From TC-15 sp034437275 (GTDB lineage: Bacteria; Chloroflexota; Anaerolineae; Aggregatilineales; Aggregatilineaceae): a DNA stretch of 64,000 bases. The stretch is from the NCBI GenBank assembly GCA_034437275.1, contig DAOTUD010000067.1, forward strand, positions 36,717 to 100,716, read 5' to 3'. The stretch's first letter is position 1, and every line of letters starts with the position of its first letter. A model generated the notes under the pieces. It did no database searches. It was not told the origin of the DNA and worked only from the letters and a program-made list of their open reading frames with translations. The translations under genes and the position numbers were made by a program. Positions 1-8,181 of this stretch are shown here, in pieces.

Positions 1-163
1 GGTCCAGCGCCGAGTTGATCGTGATGCCGGCGGTGGTGTGCGGCACGATGACCGCGCACAGCCCGGAGGTCACGTCCATGGCTTGCACCGCGGCGCGCAC
101 CTGCGCGGTGATGTCGACCAGGGCGTCCCCGCGCGGGGTGTTCAGGTGAACAGTCTTTAGCAT
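1..163 (-). CDS. YjbQ/UPF0047 family protein, N-terminal part only
   Basis: This gene runs off the left edge, so only about 54 N-terminal residues are visible, beginning MLKTVHLNTPRGDALVDIT. The run VPHTTAGITIN matches the conserved core of the YjbQ (UPF0047) family, small trimeric proteins sometimes described as having thiamine-phosphate synthase activity. Its ATG (163-161) lies inside the last codons of the PfkB gene, giving a 7-nt overlap that implies translational coupling at the end of BMP operon 1. The family call is good; the role in this organism is not known. Confidence 0.75.
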   Translation of the reverse strand, partial: MLKTVHLNTPRGDALVDITAQVRAAVQAMDVTSGLCAVIVPHTTAGITINSALD

Positions 164-1113
164 GAGAAATCTACCTTTTTGCCTACTTTGTCCAGTTCGT
201 GCATGATTTCGCGGCACGTGGGCGCGTTGGCCCCGGCCCCGATCTTTTGAATGTTGGCGGCCCCGGTCGCGTTGGCCAGCAGCCCGCACTGCTCGATGTC
301 CAGCCCGTGCAGCATCCCGACCATGAACGCCGCGTCGAAGCAGTCGCCCGCGCCCACCGTATCGACGATCGTGTCGACCGGAAAGCCGGGCACATCGTAC
401 CACCAGTTGTGGCTGAGGATCTTGCAGCCCTGCGGGCCGCGCTTCACCACCGCGATCTCCGGCCCTTCGACCAGCAGCCGCGCGTAGGCTTCCTCATCGT
501 GCAGCCCTTCGGTGATCAGCGGGGCTTCGTCCTCGGTCAGGAACAGCAGGTAGGTGTTGCGCAGCAGCCATTGGATGTGCTCTTTTTCGCCGAAATGCAG
601 CAGCGGCCCGACGTCGGTATAGATCGGCTTCCCGGCCTTGACGGCGTACTCCAGCGCGCGCAGTGCCATCGGCACCACGCGCGTCTCGGCCAGCGTGTAG
701 CCCTCGACGAAAATCGCGTCGGCGCGGTCGATGGTCGCGTCCATGCCGGCGGGGTAGGGCACATCATCCCCTCCGCCGTAGTTGCCCACGAAGACATGCT
801 CGCCGGTGTCGCGGTCGGTGAGCGTGATGACAACGGTTGAGGTCGATCCCGGCACGACCACGACGTGCTCCAGTTTCGCGCCGCGTTCTTGCATGGGGCG
901 CAGGATGCGCTCGCCGTAGAAGTCATCCCCGACCGTGCCCGTCGCCGACACCGCCGCGCCCAGGTTGAGCGCCGTGATGATGAAGTTCGCCGCGCCGCCC
1001 GGTTCGGTGCTGCGGCTGGCGAGGTTTTGGTGCTCGCCGGGGTACACCGGCAGCGAGGCGGGCAGGATGATGTCGAGGACCAGGTCGCCAATGGAAACGA
1101 TATGGTTGCCCAT
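157..1113 (-). CDS. PfkB-family carbohydrate/nucleoside kinase
   Basis: A 318-residue ribokinase-like sugar or nucleoside kinase. It begins MGNHIVSIGDLVLDI, carries the N-terminal GGAANF substrate-loop signature, and has the C-terminal anion-hole and catalytic-base motif DTVGAGDCFDAAF. The frame stays open well upstream, but ATG 1113 is chosen because it overlaps the stop of the preceding gene (TAATG) and starts at the family's usual N-terminus. Being in the operon with a nucleoside-type ABC importer and an ADP-ribosylglycohydrolase, it plausibly phosphorylates released ribose or a nucleoside; the substrate is inference. Confidence 0.9.
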   Translation of the reverse strand: MGNHIVSIGDLVLDIILPASLPVYPGEHQNLASRSTEPGGAANFIITALNLGAAVSATGTVGDDFYGERILRPMQERGAKLEHVVVVPGSTSTVVITLTDRDTGEHVFVGNYGGGDDVPYPAGMDATIDRADAIFVEGYTLAETRVVPMALRALEYAVKAGKPIYTDVGPLLHFGEKEHIQWLLRNTYLLFLTEDEAPLITEGLHDEEAYARLLVEGPEIAVVKRGPQGCKILSHNWWYDVPGFPVDTIVDTVGAGDCFDAAFMVGMLHGLDIEQCGLLANATGAANIQKIGAGANAPTCREIMHELDKVGKKVDFSC

Positions 1114-2117
1114 TATTTCCCCTTTGTCGCCAGTTGGTAGATGCCGTCGGCCAGTTCGCGGATCTTGTACTGCGCGTTGACCTCGTCGGCGTCCAGTTTT
1201 TGCAGGTTGGCTGGGTCGAAAGCGTCGATCCCGGCGTGCGCCCCGGCGATGGCGCAGGCAATCGCGCCGACGGTGTCGGCGTCGCCCGAGAGGTTGGCGG
1301 AATAGATCGCGGTCTGCTTGGGATCGCCGCCGGCCATGTCCACCACGCCGAACGCCGCGCCGACGGTCTCCGGCACGGACAGCGAGGTGCCGACCTCGTC
1401 GTAGATGCGGCGCAGCCGGGCCAGTTCGTCGCCGGGGCCGCGCGCAATGGCGACCGCCATCTCGATGCGCCGCGCCACCGACGGGCCTAGCCAGGGGCGG
1501 CCTTTCTTGCGGCCCAGTTCCGCGCCCATGATCCCCGCCGCGATCACGGTGTCGGGCGTGGCTTCGTCCACCAGCGCGACCGCAATCGCCGCCGCGACCG
1601 CACACGCGCCGGACACCGCGACGTTGGTGTTATGCGTGGGGATGCACACCGTCGCCGCGTCTTCGGTGGCCGCGATCGGGTCGCCGGGGTGCAGCAGCCC
1701 GACCGGCGAAATGCGCATCGCCGCGCCGTTGGTGTCGCCCCACAGGCCGGTCTGGTGCGGGTCTTCGCCGCGCTTGAGCGCCTGCACGCCGCGCCGCGTG
1801 CTGGGGCCAACATACGGCGAATCGTCGCCGCCCACGCGGTCGTACCACGCGATGATGGCCTCGACCGCCGCGTCCAGCGTCACGCCGCCGTGCGCGATGA
1901 ACGCGCGCGCCAGCGAGAACGCCTGCTCCGAATCGTCGGTGACGCGCCCGGCGGGCAGCCCAAAATGCACCGGGTGATCGGGCAGGCCGGGCAGCAGCTC
2001 GGTGATCCAGCCGTCGTAGGCCTGCCACGTGTGGTCGAGATCGAAATAGGCCGGCATGCCCCAGGCGTCACCGAGGGCCTGGCCGTACAGCCCGCCGAGA
2101 ATTTTCTTTTTCAACAT
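1113..2117 (-). CDS. ADP-ribosylglycohydrolase (DraG/ARH family)
   Basis: A 334-residue protein of the ADP-ribosylglycohydrolase family, which cleaves ADP-ribose N- or O-glycosidic links using a di-magnesium site. Visible motifs are GLYGQALGDAWGMP at the N-terminus, the metal-binding TDDSEQ, and near the C-terminus SGDADTVGAIA, the typical second metal motif. An AAAGGAG ribosome site precedes the ATG. The stop overlaps the PfkB start by 1 nt. In a transport operon it more likely acts on an imported small nucleoside-type molecule than on modified protein, but that is inference. Confidence 0.88.
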   Translation of the reverse strand: MLKKKILGGLYGQALGDAWGMPAYFDLDHTWQAYDGWITELLPGLPDHPVHFGLPAGRVTDDSEQAFSLARAFIAHGGVTLDAAVEAIIAWYDRVGGDDSPYVGPSTRRGVQALKRGEDPHQTGLWGDTNGAAMRISPVGLLHPGDPIAATEDAATVCIPTHNTNVAVSGACAVAAAIAVALVDEATPDTVIAAGIMGAELGRKKGRPWLGPSVARRIEMAVAIARGPGDELARLRRIYDEVGTSLSVPETVGAAFGVVDMAGGDPKQTAIYSANLSGDADTVGAIACAIAGAHAGIDAFDPANLQKLDADEVNAQYKIRELADGIYQLATKGK

Positions 2118-2141
2118 AGCTCAAACTCCTTTGGGTAGCTG

Positions 2142-2213
2142 AGGGGATTGCACGCAGTCGCACAATCCCCTGGATTGGTATATGCACGATGTGAGTTAGG
2201 GGACATTCCCCTA
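2142..2213 (-). other. Two hairpins between permease and glycohydrolase genes
   Basis: Two perfect stems fill the 93-nt gap: 2142-2150 with 2163-2171 (AGGGGATTG / CAATCCCCT), and 2197-2203 with 2207-2213 (TAGGGGA / TCCCCTA), the latter covering the permease stop codon. Neither is followed by a T-run, so they look like mRNA stability or processing elements that could lower expression of the downstream metabolic genes rather than terminators. Confidence 0.5.
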
Positions 2214-4085
2214 GCTTTCGCCGAAGACCTCGTCGCGGTTATGCCACAGCCACCACGCAATGCCCCCGCAGATCGAGAGCGAGAGCAGCGTGTTGATCAT
2301 GGTCACGAACAACAGCGTCGTGATCGCGTTGTTGTACGCCAGCAGCGGGACGAACAGCAGCCCACTCAGGAACAACAGCATGTTCATGATCAGAGCCATC
2401 GACCAGCCCCAGCGCTGCAAGTTCCACAGGCCGAGCGCCATGCCGGCCCCGTACAACGCCAGCAGCAGCAGCAGCGGTGCCGCCTCCATCCAGAAGGTCG
2501 TCACGCGCACCGCGATCAAGGCGACGAGGACCGTTAACCACGTCGTCCACGCGATCAACACCCACACGTATACCTTGACAAACAACGGGCGCGCGACGTG
2601 GTCGCCCGCGTCGTGGTTCATGGACAGCGACAGATCGCCCCAGTAGTGATGGCCTTGCTGCTGCGCGTAGCGGAGCAGGTAGCCTCCGCCCAGGCTCAGC
2701 CAGGCGGCGGCCCCGGCGGTCAGGCCGATGATCACCCCCAGCAGCAGCGCCTGGTCGTTCAGCGCGGTGGTGGAGACGAACAGCGAGAAGAAAATCCCCA
2801 GGTAGACCCACATCGACAACAGCGCCACCAGCAAGCCATACAACACGCGCTGACCGATGCGCTCGACGTCGAACATGAACGGCAGGTTCAGGAAGATCAG
2901 GAGGAACGAGAACAGCGCGATCAGGGTCGCGGTGGGGTAGACCTCCGCTGTCCCGTCGAAGCCATCCGGGGCCGCGTACATGCTGATGCTGATCAGCAGC
3001 CCGAGCACGGCGGTCATCGCCAGGAACATGTGCAGCACGCTCAGGCGCTGCACGGCCTGCCAGTAGCGCGCGTCGAAGCCCTCGCCCTCTGCCGAGCGCA
3101 GCGTCCGCACGCGCGACCGCAGCTGCGTTTGCAGCGCGTAGATCACCAGCGCCATCACCGTCGCCACGTAGGGGATCATCTGCGTCATCTGCGACGGAAT
3201 CTCCAGCGTGCCGATGCGGATCGCCAGCGCGTCGAAGAACCCGAACACAATCGAGGCCAGGCCGGTCCCGATCGGGTTGCCGCCGCCCAGATAGGGCGTC
3301 GCCAGGGCGATGAAGCCGCGCCCGGAGGTCATGTCGCGCTGGAAGAAGTTCAGGTAGCCCATGCTCATGTGGATGCCGCCCAGCCCAGACAAAATCCCGC
3401 TCAGGCTGAGCGCCAGGTAGCGGATGCGCTGCACGCGGATGCCGACCGACGCGGCGGCTTCGGGGTTTTCCCCCACCGCGCGCAGGTGGACCCCCGTCGG
3501 CGTGCGGTACATGAAGTACCACACCAGCCCCATCGCGGCGAACGCGATCCACGTCATCACGCTTTGGTTGTCGAAGATCTGGAAAAAGAACGACACCACC
3601 GGGATATCCCCCAGGACATCCGGCAGTTGGATGAACGGCATACGTTTACTGTTCAACTGGCCGAGCGTGTCGCCTTTGCTGCCGGTCATCTCGAACATGA
3701 TGGCCACAGTGGCAGCAGAGCCGAGCGTGTTCAACGCAATACCGGAGAGAATCAGGTCGGCTTTTAGCTGCAAATGGAAGAAGGCCAGCAGCAGCGCCAT
3801 CAGCAGGCCCACGAACGTCCCCACCACCAGCCCCAGCCACGGGGCCAGGGTGACGCCGGTCTGGCCGCTGATCCATTCCTGGGCGTAGTGACTGAACACC
3901 ACGCCGGTAAAGGCCGACGCCAGCATCGTGCCTTCCAGCCCGATGTTGATCACACCCGCCCGGTCAGAGATCAGCGCCCCCAGCGATGGCAGCAGAATGG
4001 GGGTTGTCACACGTAGGATCGACGCCAGAAACGCAGCACTGAAGATCGCGTCGACAACGTTTTGGACAAGTCCACTATCAAACAT
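2211..4085 (-). CDS. BMP-type ABC transporter permease with C-terminal membrane extension
   Basis: A 624-residue inner-membrane permease of the BPD_transp_2 family (RbsC/NupQ type). The first ~335 residues are the usual core, including DRAGVINIGLEGTML and the GENPEAAASVGI cytoplasmic loop. Family members normally end there, but this one continues for ~280 residues with six or more further hydrophobic helices of unknown role. ATG 4085 is chosen over an ATG 33 nt upstream because it has a GAGGAG ribosome site and begins at the family's normal N-terminus; it overlaps the upstream permease gene by 8 nt. It should pair with the 790-residue permease and the ATPase of the same operon. Confidence 0.9.
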   Translation of the reverse strand: MFDSGLVQNVVDAIFSAAFLASILRVTTPILLPSLGALISDRAGVINIGLEGTMLASAFTGVVFSHYAQEWISGQTGVTLAPWLGLVVGTFVGLLMALLLAFFHLQLKADLILSGIALNTLGSAATVAIMFEMTGSKGDTLGQLNSKRMPFIQLPDVLGDIPVVSFFFQIFDNQSVMTWIAFAAMGLVWYFMYRTPTGVHLRAVGENPEAAASVGIRVQRIRYLALSLSGILSGLGGIHMSMGYLNFFQRDMTSGRGFIALATPYLGGGNPIGTGLASIVFGFFDALAIRIGTLEIPSQMTQMIPYVATVMALVIYALQTQLRSRVRTLRSAEGEGFDARYWQAVQRLSVLHMFLAMTAVLGLLISISMYAAPDGFDGTAEVYPTATLIALFSFLLIFLNLPFMFDVERIGQRVLYGLLVALLSMWVYLGIFFSLFVSTTALNDQALLLGVIIGLTAGAAAWLSLGGGYLLRYAQQQGHHYWGDLSLSMNHDAGDHVARPLFVKVYVWVLIAWTTWLTVLVALIAVRVTTFWMEAAPLLLLLALYGAGMALGLWNLQRWGWSMALIMNMLLFLSGLLFVPLLAYNNAITTLLFVTMINTLLSLSICGGIAWWLWHNRDEVFGES

Positions 4086-6450
4086 GGGAGTTCTCCTCGG
4101 CTGGATCGGACCCGGCAAACAGTTCGCCTTCGCTCATCCCCTGTCCGTCGAGGTCAAGCGTCCCCCGGCGGCGAACCCGCCGGCGGCGGAAGAACGTCAC
4201 CAGCGCTTCGGCGGTGATCAGCAGGATAATCACGGCCTGGATCACGCGCACGACTTCGGAACTCACGTTCGCGTCGCTTTCCATGAAGCGCGCGCCGGTA
4301 CGCAGGTAAGAATACAGCAGGCCGGTGAAGGGAATCACGAGAGGATTGTTACGGGCCAGCAGCGCCACGACAATGCCCTCAAAACCGAGGCCGATTGAAA
4401 TATTTAAGATGAGTTTGCGGTGGATGCCCATTGCCAGATGCGCCCCCGCCAACCCGGCCACGGCCCCGCTGATGGCCATCACCAGCATGATCGTGCGCTT
4501 GGTGTTCACCCCACCATAATCGGCAAACTTGATGTTGGAGCCGATCATGCGGATTTCGTACCCGATCGGGGTGCGCTGGATCAACAGCCAGGTGAAGATC
4601 ACCATCCCGATCAACAGGAAGACCGCAATCGTGACAGTATCACCTTTCAGGTCGACAATGGGCGTAAGCAGCCCGCTTTCCGGGATCCATTCCGACGCGG
4701 TGTAACCGGCGTCTTCGGGCTGGAGCTGCCAGGTGAGCACCATCTCGTAAAAGCGGGTGGCGATGGTGTTGAGCATCAGCGTCGAGACCAGCTCGTTCGC
4801 GCCCAGGTAGGCCTTCAACGCGCCGGGCAGCAGCCCCCACAGGAAGCCCGCCGTCGCTGCCGACAGCAGCGCGATGGGCACCAGCAGCGCGCGCGGCGCA
4901 TCCCCGAAGGACAGCGTCACCACGCCGGACACCAGCGCCCCGAAGTACAACTGGCCCTCGGCCCCCAGGCTAAACTGCTCGGCCCGGAACACAATCGCAA
5001 TCGCCAGCCCCAGCATGATCAACGTCAGCGCATCGCGCATCCAGATGATCCAGCGGTTCAGGCGGCTGAGCGGCCCCAGCAAGAACGCGTCGTAGGCTTT
5101 GATGGTCGCGTCGGTCATCTCGTCGAACTGCGTGCTAAAGGCCAACTCTTCCGGCGTGGTATACACCGTGTAGAAGCCGTCGGCGGGCAGTTCGTAGTTC
5201 TCGATGATCGCGTCCGAGGTGCTCTTCAGATCGCGGTAGTCCTCGACCTGCGCCTCGGTCGCGTCGTCGTTGGCCGCCAGTTCGTTGCCCTGCTCGTCCC
5301 GCAGCTTCACCTTCACGTCCACGTCGATGTTCTGCCGCTTGGCGTAGGACAGCACGCTGATCGTGTCGCCCTGTTTGCCGACGAAGCTGTACGACACCTC
5401 GTTGATCGGGGCGTCGACATTGGGGTCGTTGAAGTACGCGCCGGTTTCGGTGCCGTACACCAGGTCGAGCGGCAATTCGGCCTCCGAGTCCAGTTCCAGC
5501 GTAAACTCGCCGCGAGTGCGACTGGGGTCTTCGGGCCGGATGTACAGCGTGTAGATGCCCTCGTCGGGCAGCGTGATGTTGTGCAGCACCGGGTCGGATT
5601 CGCTGCGCAGGTCGCGGCGGAACTCTTCCAGTTGTTCCGGGGTGGCGTTGCGGCTTTGGGCGATGAGGTTGCCCTGCGGATCGCGGAGCGTCAGCTGCAG
5701 GTCGACTGTAGCCTCGTCGCCTTCCGCATACGCCAGCGCGGTGATCGTGTCGCCCGCGTTGGCCGCGAAGCGATATTCACGTTCCTGCCGGAACACCCCC
5801 AGCCGCCCCAGGAATTGGGCGCGCAGCGGGTTGAACGCGTCGGTTTGCTCGTCGCCATAGCCGATGTTGACGACCGGCTCGTCGTCGGAGAGAATCTTCA
5901 CCTGGAACTCGCCGCGCGTCAGCCGTTCGGCGGAGTCCCAGTTGAACATGGCGGTCATCAGGTAGCCGAAAATCAGGGCCACGACCACCGTCAGCGCGAC
6001 GCGCAGCGCGTCCCAGCGCAGCTCGACGATCAGCAGCAGCACGCTGCCACCGATCAAGGCGTTGATCACCAGCACGGCGGCATAATCGACGGTGTTTGCC
6101 ATCGCGTTATGCATCTCGTCCAGCGACATGTCCAGGCTGAGGCCGAACGTTTTGTAACACAACACCAGCATCACCAGCACGCCAAACAGCAGGCTGGTCA
6201 GCGGGACGATGATGCTGCGGACGGGCAGCGGCGGGCTGTCGTCCTCGCCGCGCGGCAGCAGGTAGCCCATCACCAGCCACAGCAGCGCCAGGCCGATGAT
6301 GCTCCCCACGGCCCCCATCACCAGGCCATGCCAGCGGCCTGGGCGGGGGGACCGCCCGCGCCGTGAATAAATAAGGGGCGTAACGATAACTCCAACCCCG
6401 GCCCAGACGATGGCCCAAACCAGGAGCCAGATTAAGACTATTTCATCCAT
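4078..6450 (-). CDS. BMP-type ABC permease with inserted extracytoplasmic beta-domains
   Basis: A 790-residue fusion. Residues ~1-170 hold about five hydrophobic helices. Residues ~205-440 are soluble and contain two similar beta-rich segments, each with a GDTI-x-(A/S)-(L)-(A/S)YA motif followed by a LRD-x-QGN-x-(L)-(I/A)A motif and a GIYTLY or GFYTVY strand, resembling PPC-type (pre-peptidase C-terminal) domains. Residues ~465-770 form a complete BPD_transp_2 permease core, with EQFSLGAEGQLYFGA and ANELVSTLMLNTIATRF. Ordinary family members are ~320-360 residues. A GAGAGGG ribosome site precedes the ATG. The extra domains probably face the outside and may receive the binding protein or ligand; this is inference. 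Confidence 0.88.
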   Translation of the reverse strand: MDEIVLIWLLVWAIVWAGVGVIVTPLIYSRRGRSPRPGRWHGLVMGAVGSIIGLALLWLVMGYLLPRGEDDSPPLPVRSIIVPLTSLLFGVLVMLVLCYKTFGLSLDMSLDEMHNAMANTVDYAAVLVINALIGGSVLLLIVELRWDALRVALTVVVALIFGYLMTAMFNWDSAERLTRGEFQVKILSDDEPVVNIGYGDEQTDAFNPLRAQFLGRLGVFRQEREYRFAANAGDTITALAYAEGDEATVDLQLTLRDPQGNLIAQSRNATPEQLEEFRRDLRSESDPVLHNITLPDEGIYTLYIRPEDPSRTRGEFTLELDSEAELPLDLVYGTETGAYFNDPNVDAPINEVSYSFVGKQGDTISVLSYAKRQNIDVDVKVKLRDEQGNELAANDDATEAQVEDYRDLKSTSDAIIENYELPADGFYTVYTTPEELAFSTQFDEMTDATIKAYDAFLLGPLSRLNRWIIWMRDALTLIMLGLAIAIVFRAEQFSLGAEGQLYFGALVSGVVTLSFGDAPRALLVPIALLSAATAGFLWGLLPGALKAYLGANELVSTLMLNTIATRFYEMVLTWQLQPEDAGYTASEWIPESGLLTPIVDLKGDTVTIAVFLLIGMVIFTWLLIQRTPIGYEIRMIGSNIKFADYGGVNTKRTIMLVMAISGAVAGLAGAHLAMGIHRKLILNISIGLGFEGIVVALLARNNPLVIPFTGLLYSYLRTGARFMESDANVSSEVVRVIQAVIILLITAEALVTFFRRRRVRRRGTLDLDGQGMSEGELFAGSDPAEENSHV

Positions 6451-6465
6451 GCAGGTACCACCCTC

Positions 6466-8013
6466 TCATCGGTACTGCTCCATTTCTTCAGCGGGCTGTC
6501 GCTCGGCTCCCAACATGTACAGGCCAAGCTTTTCCTCGGTTAGATCCGGCGTGTTGGGGAAGATGCCGACAATTTCGCCGTTGTACATCACCATGATCCG
6601 GTCGGAGAGCTTCATCACCTCTTGCAGGTCCGCCGAAATCAGCAGAATCGACAGGCCGCTGGTGCGCTGGTCGACCAACTGCTGGTGGATGTACTCGATC
6701 GCGCCGATGTCCACCCCGCGCGTCGGTTGGGCCGCGATCAGCAGGCGCGGCGACGAGGATAGCTCGCGGGCCAGCACGACCTTCTGCATGTTCCCGCCCG
6801 ACAGCGAGGAAACGGGCAGCTCACCGGTGGGGGCCAGAATGTTGAACTGGTCGATCAACTCGTGCCCGTTGTCCTGGATTTGCTGCAGGTCGAGCAGGCC
6901 GACTTTGGTGAAGGGGGGGCGGTAGTAGCGGTCGACGATCAGGTTGTCGTTGATCGTCGCGCCCATAGCGACCCCGTTGGTCAGCCGGTCTTCGGGGATG
7001 TGGGCGACGTTATATTCGCGCACCTTGCGCGGCCCGGACCCCAGCACCGGCGTACTATCGACATACGCTTCGCCGCCGGTGGCCTCGCGCAGCCCGGTGA
7101 GCACTTCGACCAGTTCCGTCTGGCCGTTGCCCTCCACGCCGGCGATGCCCAGGATTTCGGCTTCGTAGGTGTTGAACGAGGCGTTCTTGAGCAGTGTGCG
7201 CCCGGTTTCGTTGATGTAGGTCAGGTTGCGCGCTTCCAGCACCGGCTCCCCGCGATCTACGGGCGGTTTGTCGACCACCATGAAGACCTCGCGCCCGACC
7301 ATCATCCGGGCCAGTTCGGCCTCGTTGGTTTCGGCGGTGTTGACGGTGCCGACGTGCTGCGCGTCGCGCATGACGGTGACCCGGTCGGAAATCTCCATCA
7401 CCTCGCGCAGCTTGTGCGTGATGAAGATCACGGTTTTTCCTTCGTTGACCAGGTTGCGCACGGCGCGGAACAGGTCCTGAGTTTCACGCGGGGTCAGCAC
7501 GGCGGTCGGCTCGTCGAGGATCAGGATTTCCGCGCCCCGGTAGAGCGCCTTGAGGATTTCGACGCGCTGGCGCATCCCGACCGGCACGGTGTCGACGCGC
7601 GCGTCCGGCTCGACGCGCAGCCCGTACTGTTCGGAGAGTTCCTGCGTGTCGACCACGGCTTTCTGGCGGTCGAGCAGCAGGCCGGCGCTGCGCATGGATT
7701 CGCGGCCCAGCGCGATGTTTTCGGCAATCGAGAAGGAGTTGACCAGCATGAAGTTCTGGTGCACCATCCCGATGCCCAGGTCAATCGCGACCTGGGGGTT
7801 GCCGATCTCTACCGGTTGGTCGCGCAAGAAAATCTGGCCGGAGGTTGGTTCTTCCAAACCGTAGAGCACCTTCATCAACGTGCTTTTGCCCGCGCCATTC
7901 TCGCCGACCAGGGCATGAATTTCGCCCTGTTGGACGCTCAGGTTGACCTGGTCGTTGGCAAGCACGCCATTGGGGTAAATCTTGACAATGTCTCTGGCTT
8001 CGATTAAGGCCAT
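6466..8013 (-). CDS. ABC transporter ATPase, duplicated (BMP/nucleoside type)
   Basis: A 515-residue cytoplasmic ATPase with two nucleotide-binding domains, as in RbsA, MglA and NupO. The first half has Walker A GENGAGKST (~37-45), Walker B LILDEPTAVLT and a signature region VGMRQRVEI. The second half has the usual weakened P-loop GVEGNGQTEL, signature LSGGNMQKVVLAREL and Walker B LLIAAQPTRGVD. It lies 15 nt upstream of the enlarged permease gene and downstream of a terminator that separates it from the binding protein. It powers import by system 1. Confidence 0.95.
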   Translation of the reverse strand: MALIEARDIVKIYPNGVLANDQVNLSVQQGEIHALVGENGAGKSTLMKVLYGLEEPTSGQIFLRDQPVEIGNPQVAIDLGIGMVHQNFMLVNSFSIAENIALGRESMRSAGLLLDRQKAVVDTQELSEQYGLRVEPDARVDTVPVGMRQRVEILKALYRGAEILILDEPTAVLTPRETQDLFRAVRNLVNEGKTVIFITHKLREVMEISDRVTVMRDAQHVGTVNTAETNEAELARMMVGREVFMVVDKPPVDRGEPVLEARNLTYINETGRTLLKNASFNTYEAEILGIAGVEGNGQTELVEVLTGLREATGGEAYVDSTPVLGSGPRKVREYNVAHIPEDRLTNGVAMGATINDNLIVDRYYRPPFTKVGLLDLQQIQDNGHELIDQFNILAPTGELPVSSLSGGNMQKVVLARELSSSPRLLIAAQPTRGVDIGAIEYIHQQLVDQRTSGLSILLISADLQEVMKLSDRIMVMYNGEIVGIFPNTPDLTEEKLGLYMLGAERQPAEEMEQYR

Positions 8014-8118
8014 TTATACCCACTCCCGATACTAAGCTAATATTGGGGGCGCATAAAATCGTGACGCAGGGAATGGGACAAACAGTAATTTGTTCAGTTC
8101 CAAAAGCATCCGCGTCTG

Positions 8119-8157
8119 AAAAAAAGAAAAGTTGGGGCGAGCTTGCGCTCACCCCAA
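8119..8157 (-). terminator. Terminator/attenuator after the binding-protein gene
   Basis: On the minus strand an 11-bp stem (8147-8157 with 8132-8142, one G-T pair, loop GCAA) is followed by a T-rich tract (CTTTTCTTTTTTT). It sits between the binding-protein stop at 8182 and the ATPase start at 8013, so partial read-through would give much more binding protein than transporter. Confidence 0.85.
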
Positions 8158-8181
8158 ATAGTTTGCTGCCGTGCTGTGGCG

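Noticed and set aside
1114..1605. N-terminal extension of the PfkB kinase (164 codons)
   Set aside because: The extension is Arg/Gly-rich, lies wholly inside the glycohydrolase gene and is not part of the kinase fold; the TAATG junction gives the real start.
4420..6366. A 648-codon plus-strand open frame opposite the fused permease
   Set aside because: Composition is dominated by Gln, His, Arg and Asp with no membrane or domain signal; the opposite frame encodes clear permease motifs.
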